Notes: a model not told the origin generated them from the sequence alone. A stretch of DNA of 64,000 bases from an uncultured Bariatricus sp. (GCA_934307065.1 CAKRCD010000003.1:62001-126000), one strand, 5' to 3'. Positions 37,962 to 48,725 are shown, counted from the first letter of the stretch. Program-made: numbers and translations.

Positions 37962-38714
37962 TTACATCCGATAATTCACAATTTTTCCAAAATCCGGTTT
38001 CAACGATGCGCCACCTACCAGACCGCCATCAATGTCCAGCTGTGCAAAAAGTTCCGGTGCCGTATCCGCATTTACAGAACCACCATATTGAATCCGGATT
38101 GCTTCTGCCGTATCTCTATCATAAATTTCACAAATGCACTGACGGATTGCCTTGCAGACTTCCTGTGCCTGTGCTGTAGTTGCGGTTTTACCGGTTCCGA
38201 TTGCCCAGATTGGCTCATATGCAATTACCGCTTTCTTTGCCTGTTCTGCGGTAATTCCCAGAAATCCAATCTTTACCTGCTGACGGATAAAATCCATAGT
38301 AACTCCCTGTTCCCTTTGTGTCAAAGTCTCTCCACAGCACATAATTGGTGTCAGACCATATTCGAACGCTTTGTGCATTTTCTTATTAACGGTTTCGTTG
38401 GTCTCTGCAAAATATTCCCTGCGCTCAGAGTGTCCCAGAATCACATACTTTACTCCGGCATCTACCAGCATACCCGGTGCTATTTCCCCGGTATACGCGC
38501 CTTTGTCTTCGAAATACATATTTTCCGCACCGATTTGGATATTACTGTTCTTCGCAGCCTCTATAGCTGGAATAATATCAATGGCAGGAACACAAAGCAC
38601 TACATCCACTTCCGGATTTACCACGAGTGGCTTTAACGTATGTATCAATTCCACCGTTTCCGTAGGCGTCATATTCATTTTCCAGTTTCCCGCAATCAGT
38701 TTCTTTCTTTCCAT
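37962..38714 (-). CDS. tpiA: Triosephosphate isomerase
   Basis: A 250-residue TIM barrel starting [14 protein letters not shown] with the Lys. [10 protein letters not shown] holds the catalytic His, and [15 protein letters not shown] holds Glu and the flexible loop. It lies 23 bases after pgk with AGGAGAT upstream. Confidence 0.98.
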   Translation of the reverse strand: MERKKLIAGNWKMNMTPTETVELIHTLKPLVVNPEVDVVLCVPAIDIIPAIEAAKNSNIQIGAENMYFEDKGAYTGEIAPGMLVDAGVKYVILGHSERREYFAETNETVNKKMHKAFEYGLTPIMCCGETLTQREQGVTMDFIRQQVKIGFLGITAEQAKKAVIAYEPIWAIGTGKTATTAQAQEVCKAIRQCICEIYDRDTAEAIRIQYGGSVNADTAPELFAQLDIDGGLVGGASLKPDFGKIVNYRM

Positions 38715-38737
38715 AACATATCTCCTACTCCGGCATT

Positions 38738-39931
38738 TTATTTATCGTTTGCAGCCGCAACACCCGGAAGTTCCTTTCCTTCCAAAAATTCCAGTGATGC
38801 GCCTCCACCGGTAGAAATATGTGTCATCTTATCTCCATAGCCAAGCTGATTTACGGCTGCTGCACTATCGCCACCACCTATAATAGTCACTGCCTCTGTG
38901 TCAGCAAGTGCTTTTGCCATCTTTTTCGTACCATCTGCAAAATTCGGCATTTCAAAAGCACCCATCGGTCCATTCCATACGACCGTTTTTGCCTCTTTCA
39001 CTGCTGCTGCATAAAGTTCAGCAGTCTTTGGTCCGATATCCAGTCCCATCCAGCCGTCTGGAATCGCATTTGCTTCTACCACTTTTCTGTTTGCGTCATT
39101 GGAAAAAGCATCAGCAATTACAGTATCCACCGGAAGCAACAGCTTCACACCTTTTTCTTCTGCCTTTTTAATCATGTTCAATGCATATTCACAGTAATCT
39201 TCCTCCAACAGAGAGTTACCAACAGAACCGCCCTGAGCTTTGCTGAAAGTGTAAGACATCCCACCACCGATAATCAATGTATCTACTTTATCTAACAAGT
39301 TCTCAATTACAGAAATTTTGCTGGATACTTTCGCGCCGCCAAGGATAGCAATAAATGGTCTTTCCGGATTATTGACCGCATTTCCGAGAAAATCGATTTC
39401 CTTCTGCATCAAATATCCTACTACTGCTGTATCAACGTATTCAGTAACTCCCACATTAGAACAATGCGCACGATGTGCCGTACCGAATGCATCATCCACA
39501 AACACATCGCAAAGAGAGGCAAGTTCCTTTGAAAACGCTTCCCCATTCTTTGTTTCTTCCATGCGGTAGCGCGTATTTTCAAGCAGTATCACTTCTCCAT
39601 CTTTCATTGCTTCCACTGCTGCTCTTGCATTTGCTCCAACTACTTCCGGATCTGCTGCAAATTTAACTTCCTGTCCTAACAGTTCACTTAAGCGCACTGC
39701 AACCGGTGCCAGAGACAATTCTGGCTTTGGTTCTCCTTTGGGTTTGCCAAGATGAGAACAAAGAATGACTTTCCCTCCATCTGCAATTAATTTCTTGATT
39801 GTTGGAAGTGCAGCCACCAGACGATTCTCATCGGTAATCTTTCCATCCTGTAATGGAACATTGAAATCGCATCGAACCAGAACTCTTAACCCTTTCACAT
39901 TAATGTCATCCACTGATTTTTTGTTAAGCAT
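38738..39931 (-). CDS. pgk: Phosphoglycerate kinase
   Basis: A 397-residue glycolytic kinase with [38 protein letters not shown] and the C-terminal GGGDSAAAV. The frame continues upstream to 40048 but without a ribosome site. The ATG at 39931 follows AGAGGG. Between gap and pgk lie a hairpin and a perfect 18-base tandem repeat, so the two genes may be expressed at different levels. Confidence 0.97.
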   Translation of the reverse strand: MLNKKSVDDINVKGLRVLVRCDFNVPLQDGKITDENRLVAALPTIKKLIADGGKVILCSHLGKPKGEPKPELSLAPVAVRLSELLGQEVKFAADPEVVGANARAAVEAMKDGEVILLENTRYRMEETKNGEAFSKELASLCDVFVDDAFGTAHRAHCSNVGVTEYVDTAVVGYLMQKEIDFLGNAVNNPERPFIAILGGAKVSSKISVIENLLDKVDTLIIGGGMSYTFSKAQGGSVGNSLLEEDYCEYALNMIKKAEEKGVKLLLPVDTVIADAFSNDANRKVVEANAIPDGWMGLDIGPKTAELYAAAVKEAKTVVWNGPMGAFEMPNFADGTKKMAKALADTEAVTIIGGGDSAAAVNQLGYGDKMTHISTGGGASLEFLEGKELPGVAAANDK

Positions 39932-39945
39932 AGTATTAACCCTCT

Positions 39946-39981
39946 CTATATATTTGATTTTATCTATATATTTGATTTTAT
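39946..39981. repeat. Perfect 18-base tandem duplication in the pgk leader
   Basis: CTATATATTTGATTTTAT occurs twice head to tail, directly before the pgk ribosome site. Confidence 0.85.
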
Positions 39982-40008
39982 AATAGAAGAAGCATTTCCT
40001 CTCATATG

Positions 40009-40040
40009 AAAAGGTCCGGTCCTGATAAACAGACCGGACC
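40009..40040 (-). terminator. Hairpin between gap and pgk (partial terminator)
   Basis: Minus strand: GGTCCGGTC, loop, GACCGGACC, then TTTTCATATG. The stem is GC-rich but the U-run has only four bases, so it probably attenuates rather than ends transcription, or stabilises the gap mRNA end. Confidence 0.6.
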
Positions 40041-40060
40041 CTTATCAACTTTTCTATTTC

Positions 40061-41074
40061 TTATAATAATGTGCCAAAATATTCAATCGTTCTAACCATC
40101 TGGCTTGTGTATGAGTTTTCATTATCATACCAAGCAACTACCTGAACCTGTGTAGTTCCGTTATCAAGCGGAATTACCATAGTCTGTGTAGCATCAAATA
40201 AAGAACCATATGTCATACCTACAATATCACTGGATACAATCGGGTCTGTGTTATATCCAAATGATTCATTAGAAGCTGCCTTCATAGCTGCATTGATTTC
40301 ATCCACTGTTACATTGCCTTCCACAACCGCTGTTAAAATAGTAGAAGAACCTGTCGGAGTTGGAACGCGCTGAGCAGAACCGATTAATTTGCCTTTCAAT
40401 TCCGGTACTACAAGACCGATTGCTTTTGCTGCACCTGTGCTGTTCGGAACGATATTCACTGCTGCTGCACGGGATCTTCTTAAATCGCCTTTACGCTGTG
40501 GTCCATCCAGTGTCATCTGATCTCCAGTATATGCATGAATTGTACACATAATACCTGATTTGATTGGTGCAAAATCATTCAATGCTTTTGCCATCGGTGC
40601 AAGACAGTTTGTTGTGCATGAAGCTGCGGAAATGATATGGTCATCCTTCGTAATAATGTCGTGATTTACATTATAAACAACAGTTGGAAGGTCATTTCCT
40701 GCCGGTGCAGAAATGATAACATTCTTGGCACCCGCTCTTAAATGTGCCTCTGATTTTTCCTTTGATGTATAAAATCCGGTACACTCCAAAACTACATCTA
40801 CATCCAATGCTCCCCATGGGAGATTCTCTGCATTCTGCTCTTTGTATATCTTAATCTCTGTTCCGTCCACTGTAATGGAATCTTCTCCTGCTGTAACTTT
40901 ATCACATAATGCATATCTGCCCTGTGTAGAATCGTACTTTAATAAGTGAGCCAACATCTTCGGAGATGTCAAATCGTTGATTGCCACAATTTCATATCCT
41001 GCTGTTCCAAACATCTGTCTGAATGCAAGTCGTCCAATACGTCCAAATCCATTAATTGCTACTTTTACTGCCAT
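40061..41074 (-). CDS. gap: Glyceraldehyde-3-phosphate dehydrogenase
   Basis: The 337-residue NAD-dependent enzyme starts [18 protein letters not shown] and has the catalytic Cys in [26 protein letters not shown] and the C-terminal [14 protein letters not shown]. It leads the lower glycolysis operon from a well-spaced promoter at 41156-41184, with an AGGAGG ribosome site. Confidence 0.98.
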   Translation of the reverse strand: MAVKVAINGFGRIGRLAFRQMFGTAGYEIVAINDLTSPKMLAHLLKYDSTQGRYALCDKVTAGEDSITVDGTEIKIYKEQNAENLPWGALDVDVVLECTGFYTSKEKSEAHLRAGAKNVIISAPAGNDLPTVVYNVNHDIITKDDHIISAASCTTNCLAPMAKALNDFAPIKSGIMCTIHAYTGDQMTLDGPQRKGDLRRSRAAAVNIVPNSTGAAKAIGLVVPELKGKLIGSAQRVPTPTGSSTILTAVVEGNVTVDEINAAMKAASNESFGYNTDPIVSSDIVGMTYGSLFDATQTMVIPLDNGTTQVQVVAWYDNENSYTSQMVRTIEYFGTLL

Positions 41075-41155
41075 GATTCTTTCCTCCTAAAGTTCCGACA
41101 TTTTATATAATAACGGTAACTTTTTTGCATTATCATATAATCATCAATCACAATT

Positions 41156-41184
41156 ATTGTACTAAACGCACCATCAAATTTCAA
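41156..41184 (-). promoter_or_regulatory. Promoter of gap operon
   Basis: Minus-strand TTGAAA (41184-41179), 17-base spacer, TACAAT (41161-41156). The transcript has a leader of roughly 75 bases. Confidence 0.75.
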
Positions 41185-41300
41185 GTGCATTTTCCCTTTT
41201 TACGCCTCTTTACATAAATTCATCAAATTTTCTTAAAAATCCGTTTTCTCCCCTTTAATTTTGTGAAATATTTAACATCGCATAAAAAGCATATAATAAC

Positions 41301-41324
41301 AGCAGGTCTTATTCAAGACCTGCT
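41301..41324 (-). terminator. Terminator after mnmA
   Basis: AGCAGGTCTT and AAGACCTGCT form a perfect 10-base stem with loop ATTC; a broken U-rich tract (GTTATTATATGCTTTTT) follows on the minus strand. Confidence 0.65.
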
Positions 41325-41355
41325 GCATTGATGTTTCTTATAGCCGCCTATTTTT

Positions 41356-42432
41356 TTAGATAATGGTACCTCCACCGAGCACGTAATCTCCATCATAAAA
41401 TACAAGTGCCTGTCCCGGTGTCACTGCTCTCTGTGGTTCATCGAACACACAAAGGATTTCATCTTCTCCTGTCCGTTTTGCCGTACACCACGCACCCTTA
41501 TGATTATATCTGATTTTTGCGAATACATGCATATCGTCTTCTATGTCTGCCATTGACATAAAATTTAACTTCTCTGCCCGCACTTCCCGGGTCATAGAAT
41601 CTTCATTGGTTCCAATGACCACCTCGTTGGTCTCCGGACGGATTTCCAGTACAAATGCAGGATGTCCAAGGGATAAACCGAGTCCTTTGCGCTGTCCTAC
41701 CGTATAATGGGTAATTCCTTTGTGTCTGCCCAATATCTTTCCATTCAACGAAACAAAATTGCCTTCTGGAATTGTTCTGTTGCATTCTTTATCAATAAAA
41801 GAAGCATAATCGCCATCCGGAATAAAACAAATATCCTGGCTGTCAGGTTTATGTGCAATCGGAAGCCCAATATTCTCTGCTATCTGCCGGATTTGTTCTT
41901 TTGTGTAAGCCCCAACCGGCATCAGTGTATGTTTCAACTGGTTCTGAGTCAGGTTGTAGAGTGCATATGTCTGGTCTTTTGTCTTGGTCGCGGAATGTTT
42001 AATCGCATATCTTCCGTTTGCAAGATAGTCTATCTGTGCATAATGGCCTGTGGCAATATAATCTGCGCCAATATCCATGCTTCGCTTAAGAAGCGCTTCC
42101 CATTTCACATATCTGTTACAGGCAATACATGGATTCGGTGTTCTTCCCCGGAGATATTCTCCGACGAAATAATCAATTACCTGTTTCTGGAACTCCTGCC
42201 TGAAGTTCATGACATAATATGGAATACCAAGCATGGAAGCAACTCTTCTCGCATCATCCACTGCCGAAAGTCCGCAACATCCGCCATTTTCTTCCTGCAC
42301 AATATTCTCTGTCTCCTGCCATATTTGCATGGTAACTCCAATCACATCATATCCTTGTTCCTTCAGCAGATATGCCGCAACGGAAGAATCAACTCCACCG
42401 GACATGCCTACCACAACTTTCTTCTTTTCCAT
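41356..42432 (-). CDS. mnmA: tRNA-specific 2-thiouridylase MnmA
   Basis: Adds sulfur to the wobble uridine of Glu, Gln and Lys tRNAs. The 358-residue enzyme has the PP-loop [16 protein letters not shown], the catalytic Cys region [14 protein letters not shown] and the second Cys in [13 protein letters not shown], plus the C-terminal barrel. The ATG at 42432 lies one base after the nifU stop, so translation is probably coupled and sulfur delivery from NifS is genetically linked. The upstream extension of the frame runs through nifU and is not used. Confidence 0.96.
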   Translation of the reverse strand: MEKKKVVVGMSGGVDSSVAAYLLKEQGYDVIGVTMQIWQETENIVQEENGGCCGLSAVDDARRVASMLGIPYYVMNFRQEFQKQVIDYFVGEYLRGRTPNPCIACNRYVKWEALLKRSMDIGADYIATGHYAQIDYLANGRYAIKHSATKTKDQTYALYNLTQNQLKHTLMPVGAYTKEQIRQIAENIGLPIAHKPDSQDICFIPDGDYASFIDKECNRTIPEGNFVSLNGKILGRHKGITHYTVGQRKGLGLSLGHPAFVLEIRPETNEVVIGTNEDSMTREVRAEKLNFMSMADIEDDMHVFAKIRYNHKGAWCTAKRTGEDEILCVFDEPQRAVTPGQALVFYDGDYVLGGGTII

Positions 42433-42433
42433 T

Positions 42434-42871
42434 CTAATATTCTTCTTCCTCTTCCCCTTCATGGATATCAGACTTCGGTTTTGAAAGACCTTCAATCTTG
42501 ATTCCATTTTTCTCTGCGTAATCCCAGAGTGCAGCATGAATTGCTTCTTCCGCAAGAAGTGAGCAGTGTACCTTAACCGGTGGAAGTCCATCTAATGCTT
42601 CCATAACTGCTTTATTGGTTACCTGCATTGCTTCTGAGATATTCTTTCCTTTTACTAATTCTGTAGCCATGCTGCTGGTTGCTACTGCTGCACCACAGCC
42701 AAATGTTTTGAATTTAACATCCTGAATAATTCCATCTTTATCAATATCGAGATAAATTCTCATAATATCGCCACATTTTGCGTTTCCTACGGTTCCTACT
42801 CCGCTGGCATTTTCAATTTCTCCCATATTTCTTGGATGCTGAAAATGATCCATTACTTTTTCTGAATACAT
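42434..42871 (-). CDS. nifU: Iron-sulfur cluster scaffold IscU/NifU-like
   Basis: A 145-residue U-type scaffold on which NifS assembles Fe-S clusters. It starts [17 protein letters not shown] and has the three cluster cysteines: NAKCGD (Cys 33), FGCGAA (Cys 59) and [10 protein letters not shown] (Cys 103). The C-terminus is a run of Glu ending EEEEEY. AAGGAG precedes the ATG at 42871, and a GTG six codons earlier lies inside that site. Confidence 0.95.
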   Translation of the reverse strand: MYSEKVMDHFQHPRNMGEIENASGVGTVGNAKCGDIMRIYLDIDKDGIIQDVKFKTFGCGAAVATSSMATELVKGKNISEAMQVTNKAVMEALDGLPPVKVHCSLLAEEAIHAALWDYAEKNGIKIEGLSKPKSDIHEGEEEEEY

Positions 42872-42899
42872 AATCCAATTCTCCTTCACTTATTATAAT

Positions 42900-44099
42900 C
42901 TATTTTTCTTCATTTTTCTTCTGTTTTTTCACAAAATCTTCGTAAAGCGGTGACATATTACGCAGATTTGCTACGATTTCTTTCAACTTGTCCACAACAA
43001 AATCTACCTCTTCTTTTGTTGTCTCTTCGCTCAGTGTCAGTCTCAAAGAGCCATGTGCCTTTTCATGTGGCAGTCCGATTGCCAGAAGCACATGAGATGG
43101 ATCCAGAGAACCTGATGTACAGGCAGAACCACTGGATGCACAGACACCTGCCATATCAAGCATGATCAGCATAGATTCACCTTCTACAAATTCAAAGCTG
43201 ACGTTGACATTGTTTGGAAGACGCTTTGTTGTATGTCCGTTTAATCTGCTGTATGGAATTTCATCCAGAATACGTTTTATCATGTAATCTCTTAATTCTG
43301 TCTCATATTTGATTCTTTCATCCATGGTTGCAACTGCACGTTTTACAGCTGCTCCGTATCCTACGATACCCGGAACATTTTCTGTGCCGGCACGACGTTT
43401 TCTTTCCTGTGCACCACCATGGATAAAGGAACGAATCTTTACACCCTGTCTGATATATAAGAAACCGATTCCCTTCGGTCCGTTTAATTTATGTCCGCTG
43501 GAACTGAGCATATCAATATGACATTCATCTACATGAATCGGAACATGTCCAAATGCCTGAACCGCATCTGTGTGGAATAATACACCATGCTTCTTTGCAA
43601 TTTCTCCGATTTCTTTGATTGGTTCAATGGTTCCGATTTCATTGTTTGCAAACATTACAGAAATCAGAATTGTATCCGGTCGAATTGCATTTTCCAGTTC
43701 TTCCAACGAAACCAGCCCATCTTTATCCACATCCAGAAATGTAAATTCGTAACCTCTCTTTGTCAGATATTCCGCTGTATGAAGGATTGCATGATGCTCA
43801 ATTTTTGTAGTAATGATGTGTTTTCCTTTGCTTTCATATGCCTCAGCAGTTGCTTTTAATGCCCAGTTATCAGATTCCGTACCACCTGCCGTAAAATATA
43901 TTTCATTTCCTTTTGCACCGATTGCATCTGCAATAATCTCTCTCTGCTCTGTTACAACCTGCTTATTTTTTGATGCAATGCTGTATATAGCAGACGGATT
44001 TCCATACTGTTCTGTAAAATATGGAATCATTGCTTCCAATACTTCCGGTGCTGTTTTGGTTGTTGCTGCATTATCCAAATAAATTATTTTGCTCATCAT
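42900..44099 (-). CDS. nifS: Cysteine desulfurase NifS/IscS-like
   Basis: Takes sulfur from cysteine as an enzyme persulfide for cluster assembly and tRNA thiolation. The 399-residue enzyme has the N-terminal YLDNAATTKTAPEV, the PLP lysine in SSGHKLNGPKG (Lys 204) and the catalytic Cys in SSGSACTSGS (Cys 327). The start overlaps the iscR stop by 4 bases. Confidence 0.97.
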   Translation of the reverse strand: MMSKIIYLDNAATTKTAPEVLEAMIPYFTEQYGNPSAIYSIASKNKQVVTEQREIIADAIGAKGNEIYFTAGGTESDNWALKATAEAYESKGKHIITTKIEHHAILHTAEYLTKRGYEFTFLDVDKDGLVSLEELENAIRPDTILISVMFANNEIGTIEPIKEIGEIAKKHGVLFHTDAVQAFGHVPIHVDECHIDMLSSSGHKLNGPKGIGFLYIRQGVKIRSFIHGGAQERKRRAGTENVPGIVGYGAAVKRAVATMDERIKYETELRDYMIKRILDEIPYSRLNGHTTKRLPNNVNVSFEFVEGESMLIMLDMAGVCASSGSACTSGSLDPSHVLLAIGLPHEKAHGSLRLTLSEETTKEEVDFVVDKLKEIVANLRNMSPLYEDFVKKQKKNEEK

Positions 44100-44527
44100 T
44101 TTGTTCCTCCTTCAACTTTGCTTCGTTCAACCAGTTCATCTATCATTATTTCATCTATTGTGTGAATGATACTTTCATTTATCTTTTTCCATACGTATTT
44201 TGTCACACACTGGTCTTTCATACGACATTCTTCATCGTCATGGAGCGCTGCGCAGTCAACTAGTTCCATATCTCCTTCCAAGGCACGCAATACATCACCT
44301 ACAGACACTGTACTGACATCCCTTGCAGGTACATATCCTCCGCCAGCTCCGCGGATACTTTTCACTAATCCGGCTTTCTTCATCTTGGCCATCAGTTGTT
44401 CCAGATACCGTTCTGACAAATGCTGACGCTGGGCAATGCTTCCTATGGAAACAGGTTCTTCACTCCCATATCTCGCCAAATCTATATATGCACGCAGTCC
44501 ATATCTTCCTTTCGTCGATATTTTCAA
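44096..44527 (-). CDS. iscR: Rrf2-family regulator IscR-like
   Basis: A 143-residue winged-helix regulator starting KISTKGRYGLRAYIDLA, with LSERYLEQLMAKMKKAGLV as the recognition region. Cysteines 92, 101 and 107 (DCAALHDDEECRMKDQC) correspond to the Fe-S ligands of IscR, though the first spacing (8) is longer than the 5 in E. coli. It heads the nifS-nifU-mnmA operon and so probably adjusts cluster synthesis to need. The start codon is TTG, 7 bases after GGAGG. Confidence 0.93.
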   Translation of the reverse strand: MKISTKGRYGLRAYIDLARYGSEEPVSIGSIAQRQHLSERYLEQLMAKMKKAGLVKSIRGAGGGYVPARDVSTVSVGDVLRALEGDMELVDCAALHDDEECRMKDQCVTKYVWKKINESIIHTIDEIMIDELVERSKVEGGTK

Positions 44528-44543
44528 TCAACCGCCTCCATTT

Positions 44544-44560
44544 CCTACTAACGTACTAGG
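44544..44560. promoter_or_regulatory. Candidate IscR operator
   Basis: CCTACTAACGTACTAGG is an imperfect 17-base palindrome (CCTAnTA around a 3-base centre) placed just downstream of the -10 element of the iscR promoter, where a bound Rrf2 dimer would repress. Confidence 0.45.
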
Positions 44561-44572
44561 ATTTACGGATAT

Positions 44573-44601
44573 AATTTAACACATAAATCCTTCCATGTCA
44601 A
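44573..44601 (-). promoter_or_regulatory. Promoter of iscR operon
   Basis: Minus-strand TTGACA (44601-44596), 17-base spacer, TAAATT (44578-44573). The -35 element overlaps the last codons of the spoIIM-like gene. Confidence 0.6.
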
Positions 44602-45149
44602 CGTATTGAAGAAAAAATTTCAAGCATCCATTTCACTACAGGAGGATTCATGTATGTTTCCACAACAATTCCCGCAAACATCATAATCACAACCGTTCCC
44701 ATTTTCCAACCATTCCATCTGATATTCTCGCTCTCCATAAAATAATTAATAACTATAGCATATGCAAATCCATAAAACAATATCTGAGGAAACAGTGCCG
44801 CCACATAAAACAGCATTCCAATGATTCCCATACGCATCACAGCAGCAACAGCCAGGATTCCACCTGCAAAGCCTGTCCATAAAAGACAGACCGCACCTGC
44901 TATTTTGCGAAACCGTGTCATGCCGGCAACTCCCAGAAGTGCCAGCGGTAACGTTCTCTGTTTTATCAAATAAATAAAATACTGTTCTGCCACAATCTGC
45001 TGGTTTGCATACTGTCCAAGAAAAAATTCATGAAAAATTCCTGTGGTTGTCACATACTTTGAACCGACAAAATTAGCATATACAATTCCAAGCAAAAAAC
45101 CTGCCATATATAAGAAAAGTAAAGAGTAATATTTATTTCTGTGAACCAC
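44598..45149 (-). CDS. SpoIIM-like membrane protein
   Basis: A 183-residue protein with about five membrane segments (GFLLGIVYANFVG; TLPLALLGVAGM; LWTGFAGGILAVAAVM; LFPQILFYGFAYA; VIMMFAGIVVETYM). The order and the terminal ETYMNPPVVKWML resemble stage II sporulation protein M, which with SpoIID and SpoIIP remodels septal peptidoglycan for engulfment. SpoIIM-domain proteins also occur in other roles. The start is GTG after GGAGGAAAG. Confidence 0.78.
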   Translation of the reverse strand: MVHRNKYYSLLFLYMAGFLLGIVYANFVGSKYVTTTGIFHEFFLGQYANQQIVAEQYFIYLIKQRTLPLALLGVAGMTRFRKIAGAVCLLWTGFAGGILAVAAVMRMGIIGMLFYVAALFPQILFYGFAYAIVINYFMESENIRWNGWKMGTVVIMMFAGIVVETYMNPPVVKWMLEIFSSIR

Positions 45150-45311
45150 GTATCTTTCCTCCGTTCTACCGATATTCCATTATATGTCCGGTTTTGCTTT
45201 TTATGATATTCCTGTTCCTTACCTTTCCCATATACAATATCAGCTTTCATCCATTTTTTACCAATTTGATACCAATCATATCATACGAAACCGTATATTA
45301 TAGGACAAAGC

Positions 45312-45363
45312 AAAAAAAGGTGCGAAGTACTGGAATCCTTGTTTTTCCAATACTTTCGCACCT
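45312..45363. terminator. Terminator after rny
   Basis: Minus strand: AGGTGCGAAAGTATTGGAA pairs with TTCCAGTACTTCGCACCT, followed by TTTTTTTGC. Confidence 0.85.
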
Positions 45364-45392
45364 CTTTTGAATTTCTAAATTAATGGTTATCG

Positions 45393-46949
45393 CTATTTGG
45401 CATAATCAGTAACACGTGATTCACGAATTACATTTACCTTAATCTGCCCTGGATATTCCAATTCGAATTCAATCTGTTTTGAAATATCTCTTGCCAGTAA
45501 TACCATATCATCATCAGATATCTGTTCCGGAACTACCATTACGCGAATCTCTCTACCCGCCTGAATTGCAAAAGACTTATCAACCCCTTTGAACTGGTTG
45601 GTTATTTCTTCTAACTGTTTTAATCTGTTTGTATATGTTTCCAATGTTTCTCTTCTTGCACCCGGTCTTGCAGCTGAAATGGTATCTGCTGCTTGTACAA
45701 CACACGCAATCAGAGATTCTGGTTCCACATCCCCATGATGTGCCTCCACTGCATTAATAATAAGTGGAGATTCCTTGTACTTTCTGCACAAATCTGCACC
45801 AATCTGAATATGAGACCCTTCCACATCATGGTCAATTGATTTACCAATGTCATGTAAAAGTCCGGCACGTTTTGCAGTACGGACATCCAGCCCGATTTCC
45901 CCTGCTAACAATCCAGAAAGCTGTGCTACCTCGATAGAATGCTTAAGTGCATTCTGACCATAGCTTGTTCTGAACTTCATACGTCCAAGAAGGCGGATTA
46001 ATTCCGGATGAATTGCATGTACACCAACTTCCAGTGCTGCTGCTTCACCTTCTTCACGAATCATTGTATCCACTTCTTTTTGTGCCTTTTCTACCATTTC
46101 TTCGATTCTTGCCGGATGGATACGTCCGTCAACAATCAGACGTTCCAATGCAATTCTTGCCACTTCCCTGCGAATCGGGTCAAATCCTGATAATACTACC
46201 GCTTCCGGTGTATCATCAATTATCAGTTCCACTCCGGTCAGGGTTTCCAGAGTACGGATATTACGTCCTTCTCTACCGATAATTCTTCCTTTCATCTCAT
46301 CACTTGGAAGCTGCACTACAGAAATTGTAGTTTCAGCCACATGATCTGCTGCACATCTCTGAATTGCTGTCACGACGTATTCTTTTGCTTTCTTTTCCGC
46401 ATCTTCCTTCGCCTGATTTTCCAATTCTTTAATCATCTTTGCAGTATCATGTTTTACATCTTGTTCAACAGTTTTTAACAGATAATCCTTTGCTTGTTCG
46501 GAGGTTAGTCCTGAGATTCGTTCTAGTTCCTGTACTCTTTGCTTGCTAAGCTCTTCTACTTTCGCTTCGCGCTGCCTCATCGCTTCTTCTTTTGCCGTGA
46601 ATGATGCTTCACGACGTTCAATAGCATCCGAACGCTTATCTACGGCTTCCTCTTTGGAAAGGACACGCTTCTCATAACGCTGTAACTCTGCTCTACGTTC
46701 TTTTGTTTCTTTTTCGAGCTCATTCTTTGTTTTGATAGATTCTTCCTTAATCTCCAAAAGGGACTCCTTCTTCTTTGCCTCGGCCGTTTTCAATGCGTCA
46801 TCTATTATTTCTCTTGCTTTAATATCAGCATTCCCAATCTTGGAATTTGCATCATTCTTTAACTTGGATACTGTTGCAAAATAAGTAATAGGCACTGCCA
46901 CTATCATGGTGACAACTACTGCAGCAATAGCTATTCCTATTATCGGCAC
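45393..46949 (-). CDS. rny: Ribonuclease Y
   Basis: A membrane-anchored endoribonuclease that starts mRNA decay. The 518-residue protein has an N-terminal membrane helix ([20 protein letters not shown]), a long coiled coil (about 30-195), a KH domain ([17 protein letters not shown]) and an HD domain ([17 protein letters not shown]). It has its own promoter downstream of recX. Confidence 0.97.
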   Translation of the reverse strand: MPIIGIAIAAVVVTMIVAVPITYFATVSKLKNDANSKIGNADIKAREIIDDALKTAEAKKKESLLEIKEESIKTKNELEKETKERRAELQRYEKRVLSKEEAVDKRSDAIERREASFTAKEEAMRQREAKVEELSKQRVQELERISGLTSEQAKDYLLKTVEQDVKHDTAKMIKELENQAKEDAEKKAKEYVVTAIQRCAADHVAETTISVVQLPSDEMKGRIIGREGRNIRTLETLTGVELIIDDTPEAVVLSGFDPIRREVARIALERLIVDGRIHPARIEEMVEKAQKEVDTMIREEGEAAALEVGVHAIHPELIRLLGRMKFRTSYGQNALKHSIEVAQLSGLLAGEIGLDVRTAKRAGLLHDIGKSIDHDVEGSHIQIGADLCRKYKESPLIINAVEAHHGDVEPESLIACVVQAADTISAARPGARRETLETYTNRLKQLEEITNQFKGVDKSFAIQAGREIRVMVVPEQISDDDMVLLARDISKQIEFELEYPGQIKVNVIRESRVTDYAK

Positions 46950-46997
46950 AGGAGCACCTCCTTATTTAGTTTTCATTGCACAAAGTACAACAGTTAA

Positions 46998-47026
46998 ATT
47001 TTATACTGTTTTAGTAAATATGTCAA
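46998..47026 (-). promoter_or_regulatory. Promoter of rny
   Basis: Minus-strand TTGACA (47026-47021), 17-base spacer, TAAAAT (47003-46998); the -35 overlaps the recX stop. Confidence 0.7.
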
Positions 47027-47625
47027 GCTTTCGCCAGTGCCTTTCGAATTTCTTCGTAAGAAAATCCTTTTCTCATCAGATATCCATACATTTTCTGCTT
47101 CTGTTTTTCATCCATCTCAGAAGGCACCCATCTTTTTTTCTCCATAAGCCTTAAAATTGTATCTGCTTCTGACTCTTCCTGATACATTTCTTCCAGTATA
47201 AAATCTACCTGCTCTCCTTTGACACCTTTCTGTCCCAGGAGCATCTTGATTTCCCGTTTGCTCTTATTCGCCTTCTTACTGATAACAAAATTACGGACAT
47301 ACGCTTCATCATTGATATACCCAAAAGATTTCACATAAGAAATGGCAGCTTCCACCACATCTTCCGGATACCCGTTCTGAGCCAGTTTCTCCCGGAGCTG
47401 ATGTTCGGTTCTTGGCATGGCATTCAGCAAATGCATGGCCCGCAGCTTTGCGCGCTTTATAAGTACCTCACTTTTAATCCGGACTATGGTTTCTTCTGTT
47501 ATCTCATGTCCTTTTCGTACCTGATACTTAGACAATTCGCCTTTGTATAATACAAAGGCGAATGTTTCATCAATATAAATATGATATCTTGTCTTCGTCA
47601 GGGCTTCGATTTCTGTCACAACCAT
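47023..47625 (-). CDS. recX: RecX family regulatory protein
   Basis: Binds and modulates RecA filaments. The 200-residue all-helical protein has the RecX repeats: RTEHQLREKLAQNGYPEDVVE, SKREIKMLLGQKGV and MRKGFSYEEIRKAL. It starts 25 bases after recA ends, the usual pairing. Confidence 0.92.
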   Translation of the reverse strand: MVVTEIEALTKTRYHIYIDETFAFVLYKGELSKYQVRKGHEITEETIVRIKSEVLIKRAKLRAMHLLNAMPRTEHQLREKLAQNGYPEDVVEAAISYVKSFGYINDEAYVRNFVISKKANKSKREIKMLLGQKGVKGEQVDFILEEMYQEESEADTILRLMEKKRWVPSEMDEKQKQKMYGYLMRKGFSYEEIRKALAKA

Positions 47626-47650
47626 CTATCTGTCACCTGCGCACCTGAAT

Positions 47651-48691
47651 TTATTTTTCTTTGTTCTCATTATCCTCTGCTGCTTCTTCTCCAAGTCCGT
47701 AATGCTCACGAACTTTTTCTGCGATTTCTGCCATAATTTCCGGATGTTCTGTCAGATAGGTCTTCGCATTCTCTCTGCCCTGACCAATCTTTTCTCCATT
47801 ATATGCATACCATGCACCACTCTTGCTCACTACATTCACATTGGCAGCTAAATCCAGAATATCCCCTTCTTTGGAAATACCTTTACCGAACATAATGTCA
47901 AATTCAGCCTCTTTAAACGGAGGTGCAATCTTATTCTTCACAATCTTGACACGGACACGGTTACCAACCATCTCACCGCCCTGCTTTAATGTCTCAATTC
48001 TTCTGATGTCCATACGCACAGAAGCATAGAACTTCAGCGCACGACCACCTGTCGTTGTCTCCGGATTACCGAACATGACACCTACTTTTTCCCGTAGCTG
48101 ATTAATGAATATAACAACACAATTAGACTTACTGATTACCGGTGTCAGCTTTCTGAGTGCCTGAGACATCAGTCTTGCCTGAAGACCCACATGAGAATCT
48201 CCCATATCTCCTTCTATTTCCTGCTTCGGAACAAGTGCAGCTACTGAATCCACTACAATAATGTCAATTGCACCGGAACGAACCATGGTTTCAGTAATTT
48301 CCAATGCCTGGTCTCCGCTGTCCGGCTGGGAAATATATAATTCATCAATATCCACACCGATATTCTTTGCATATACCGGGTCTAATGCATGCTCTGCGTC
48401 TATAAATCCTGCAATTCCACCGCGTTTCTGTACCTCAGCTATCATATGTAGCGCAACGGTTGTTTTACCACTGGATTCCGGTCCGTAGATTTCTACAATT
48501 CTTCCCTTTGGCACACCACCCATTCCAAGTGCTAAATCCAGGCTTAATGAACCGGTCGGTACTGTCTCAACCTGAACCTGTGCTGCCGGATCTCCAAGCT
48601 TCATTACCGCGCCTTTTCCAAAATCCTTCTCCAGCTTCGCAATCGCTGCCTCCAGCGCTTTCTTTTTATTCTCATCTGTCATATTTGCCAT
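47651..48691 (-). CDS. recA: Recombinase RecA
   Basis: Strand-exchange ATPase and SOS co-protease. The 346-residue protein has [17 protein letters not shown] (Walker A), the [13 protein letters not shown]alker B strand, [19 protein letters not shown] and [20 protein letters not shown] (L2 loop). The ATG at 48691 follows GAGGAG. A LexA box lies just upstream at 48712-48725. Confidence 0.98.
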   Translation of the reverse strand: MANMTDENKKKALEAAIAKLEKDFGKGAVMKLGDPAAQVQVETVPTGSLSLDLALGMGGVPKGRIVEIYGPESSGKTTVALHMIAEVQKRGGIAGFIDAEHALDPVYAKNIGVDIDELYISQPDSGDQALEITETMVRSGAIDIIVVDSVAALVPKQEIEGDMGDSHVGLQARLMSQALRKLTPVISKSNCVVIFINQLREKVGVMFGNPETTTGGRALKFYASVRMDIRRIETLKQGGEMVGNRVRVKIVKNKIAPPFKEAEFDIMFGKGISKEGDILDLAANVNVVSKSGAWYAYNGEKIGQGRENAKTYLTEHPEIMAEIAEKVREHYGLGEEAAEDNENKEK

Positions 48692-48711
48692 ATATTTTCT
48701 CCTCATATATC

Positions 48712-48725
48712 CGAACGAATGTTTG
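48712..48725. promoter_or_regulatory. LexA (SOS) box of recA
   Basis: CGAACGAATGTTTG matches the Gram-positive SOS consensus CGAACRNRYGTTYC at 13 of 14 positions. It lies just downstream of the recA -10 element. Confidence 0.85.

Noticed and set aside
39932..40048. Extension of phosphoglycerate kinase into the leader
   Set aside because: It translates the tandem repeat and hairpin and has no ribosome site.
42433..42591. 53-residue extension of MnmA
   Set aside because: It runs out of frame through nifU; the PP-loop N-terminus begins normally at 42432.
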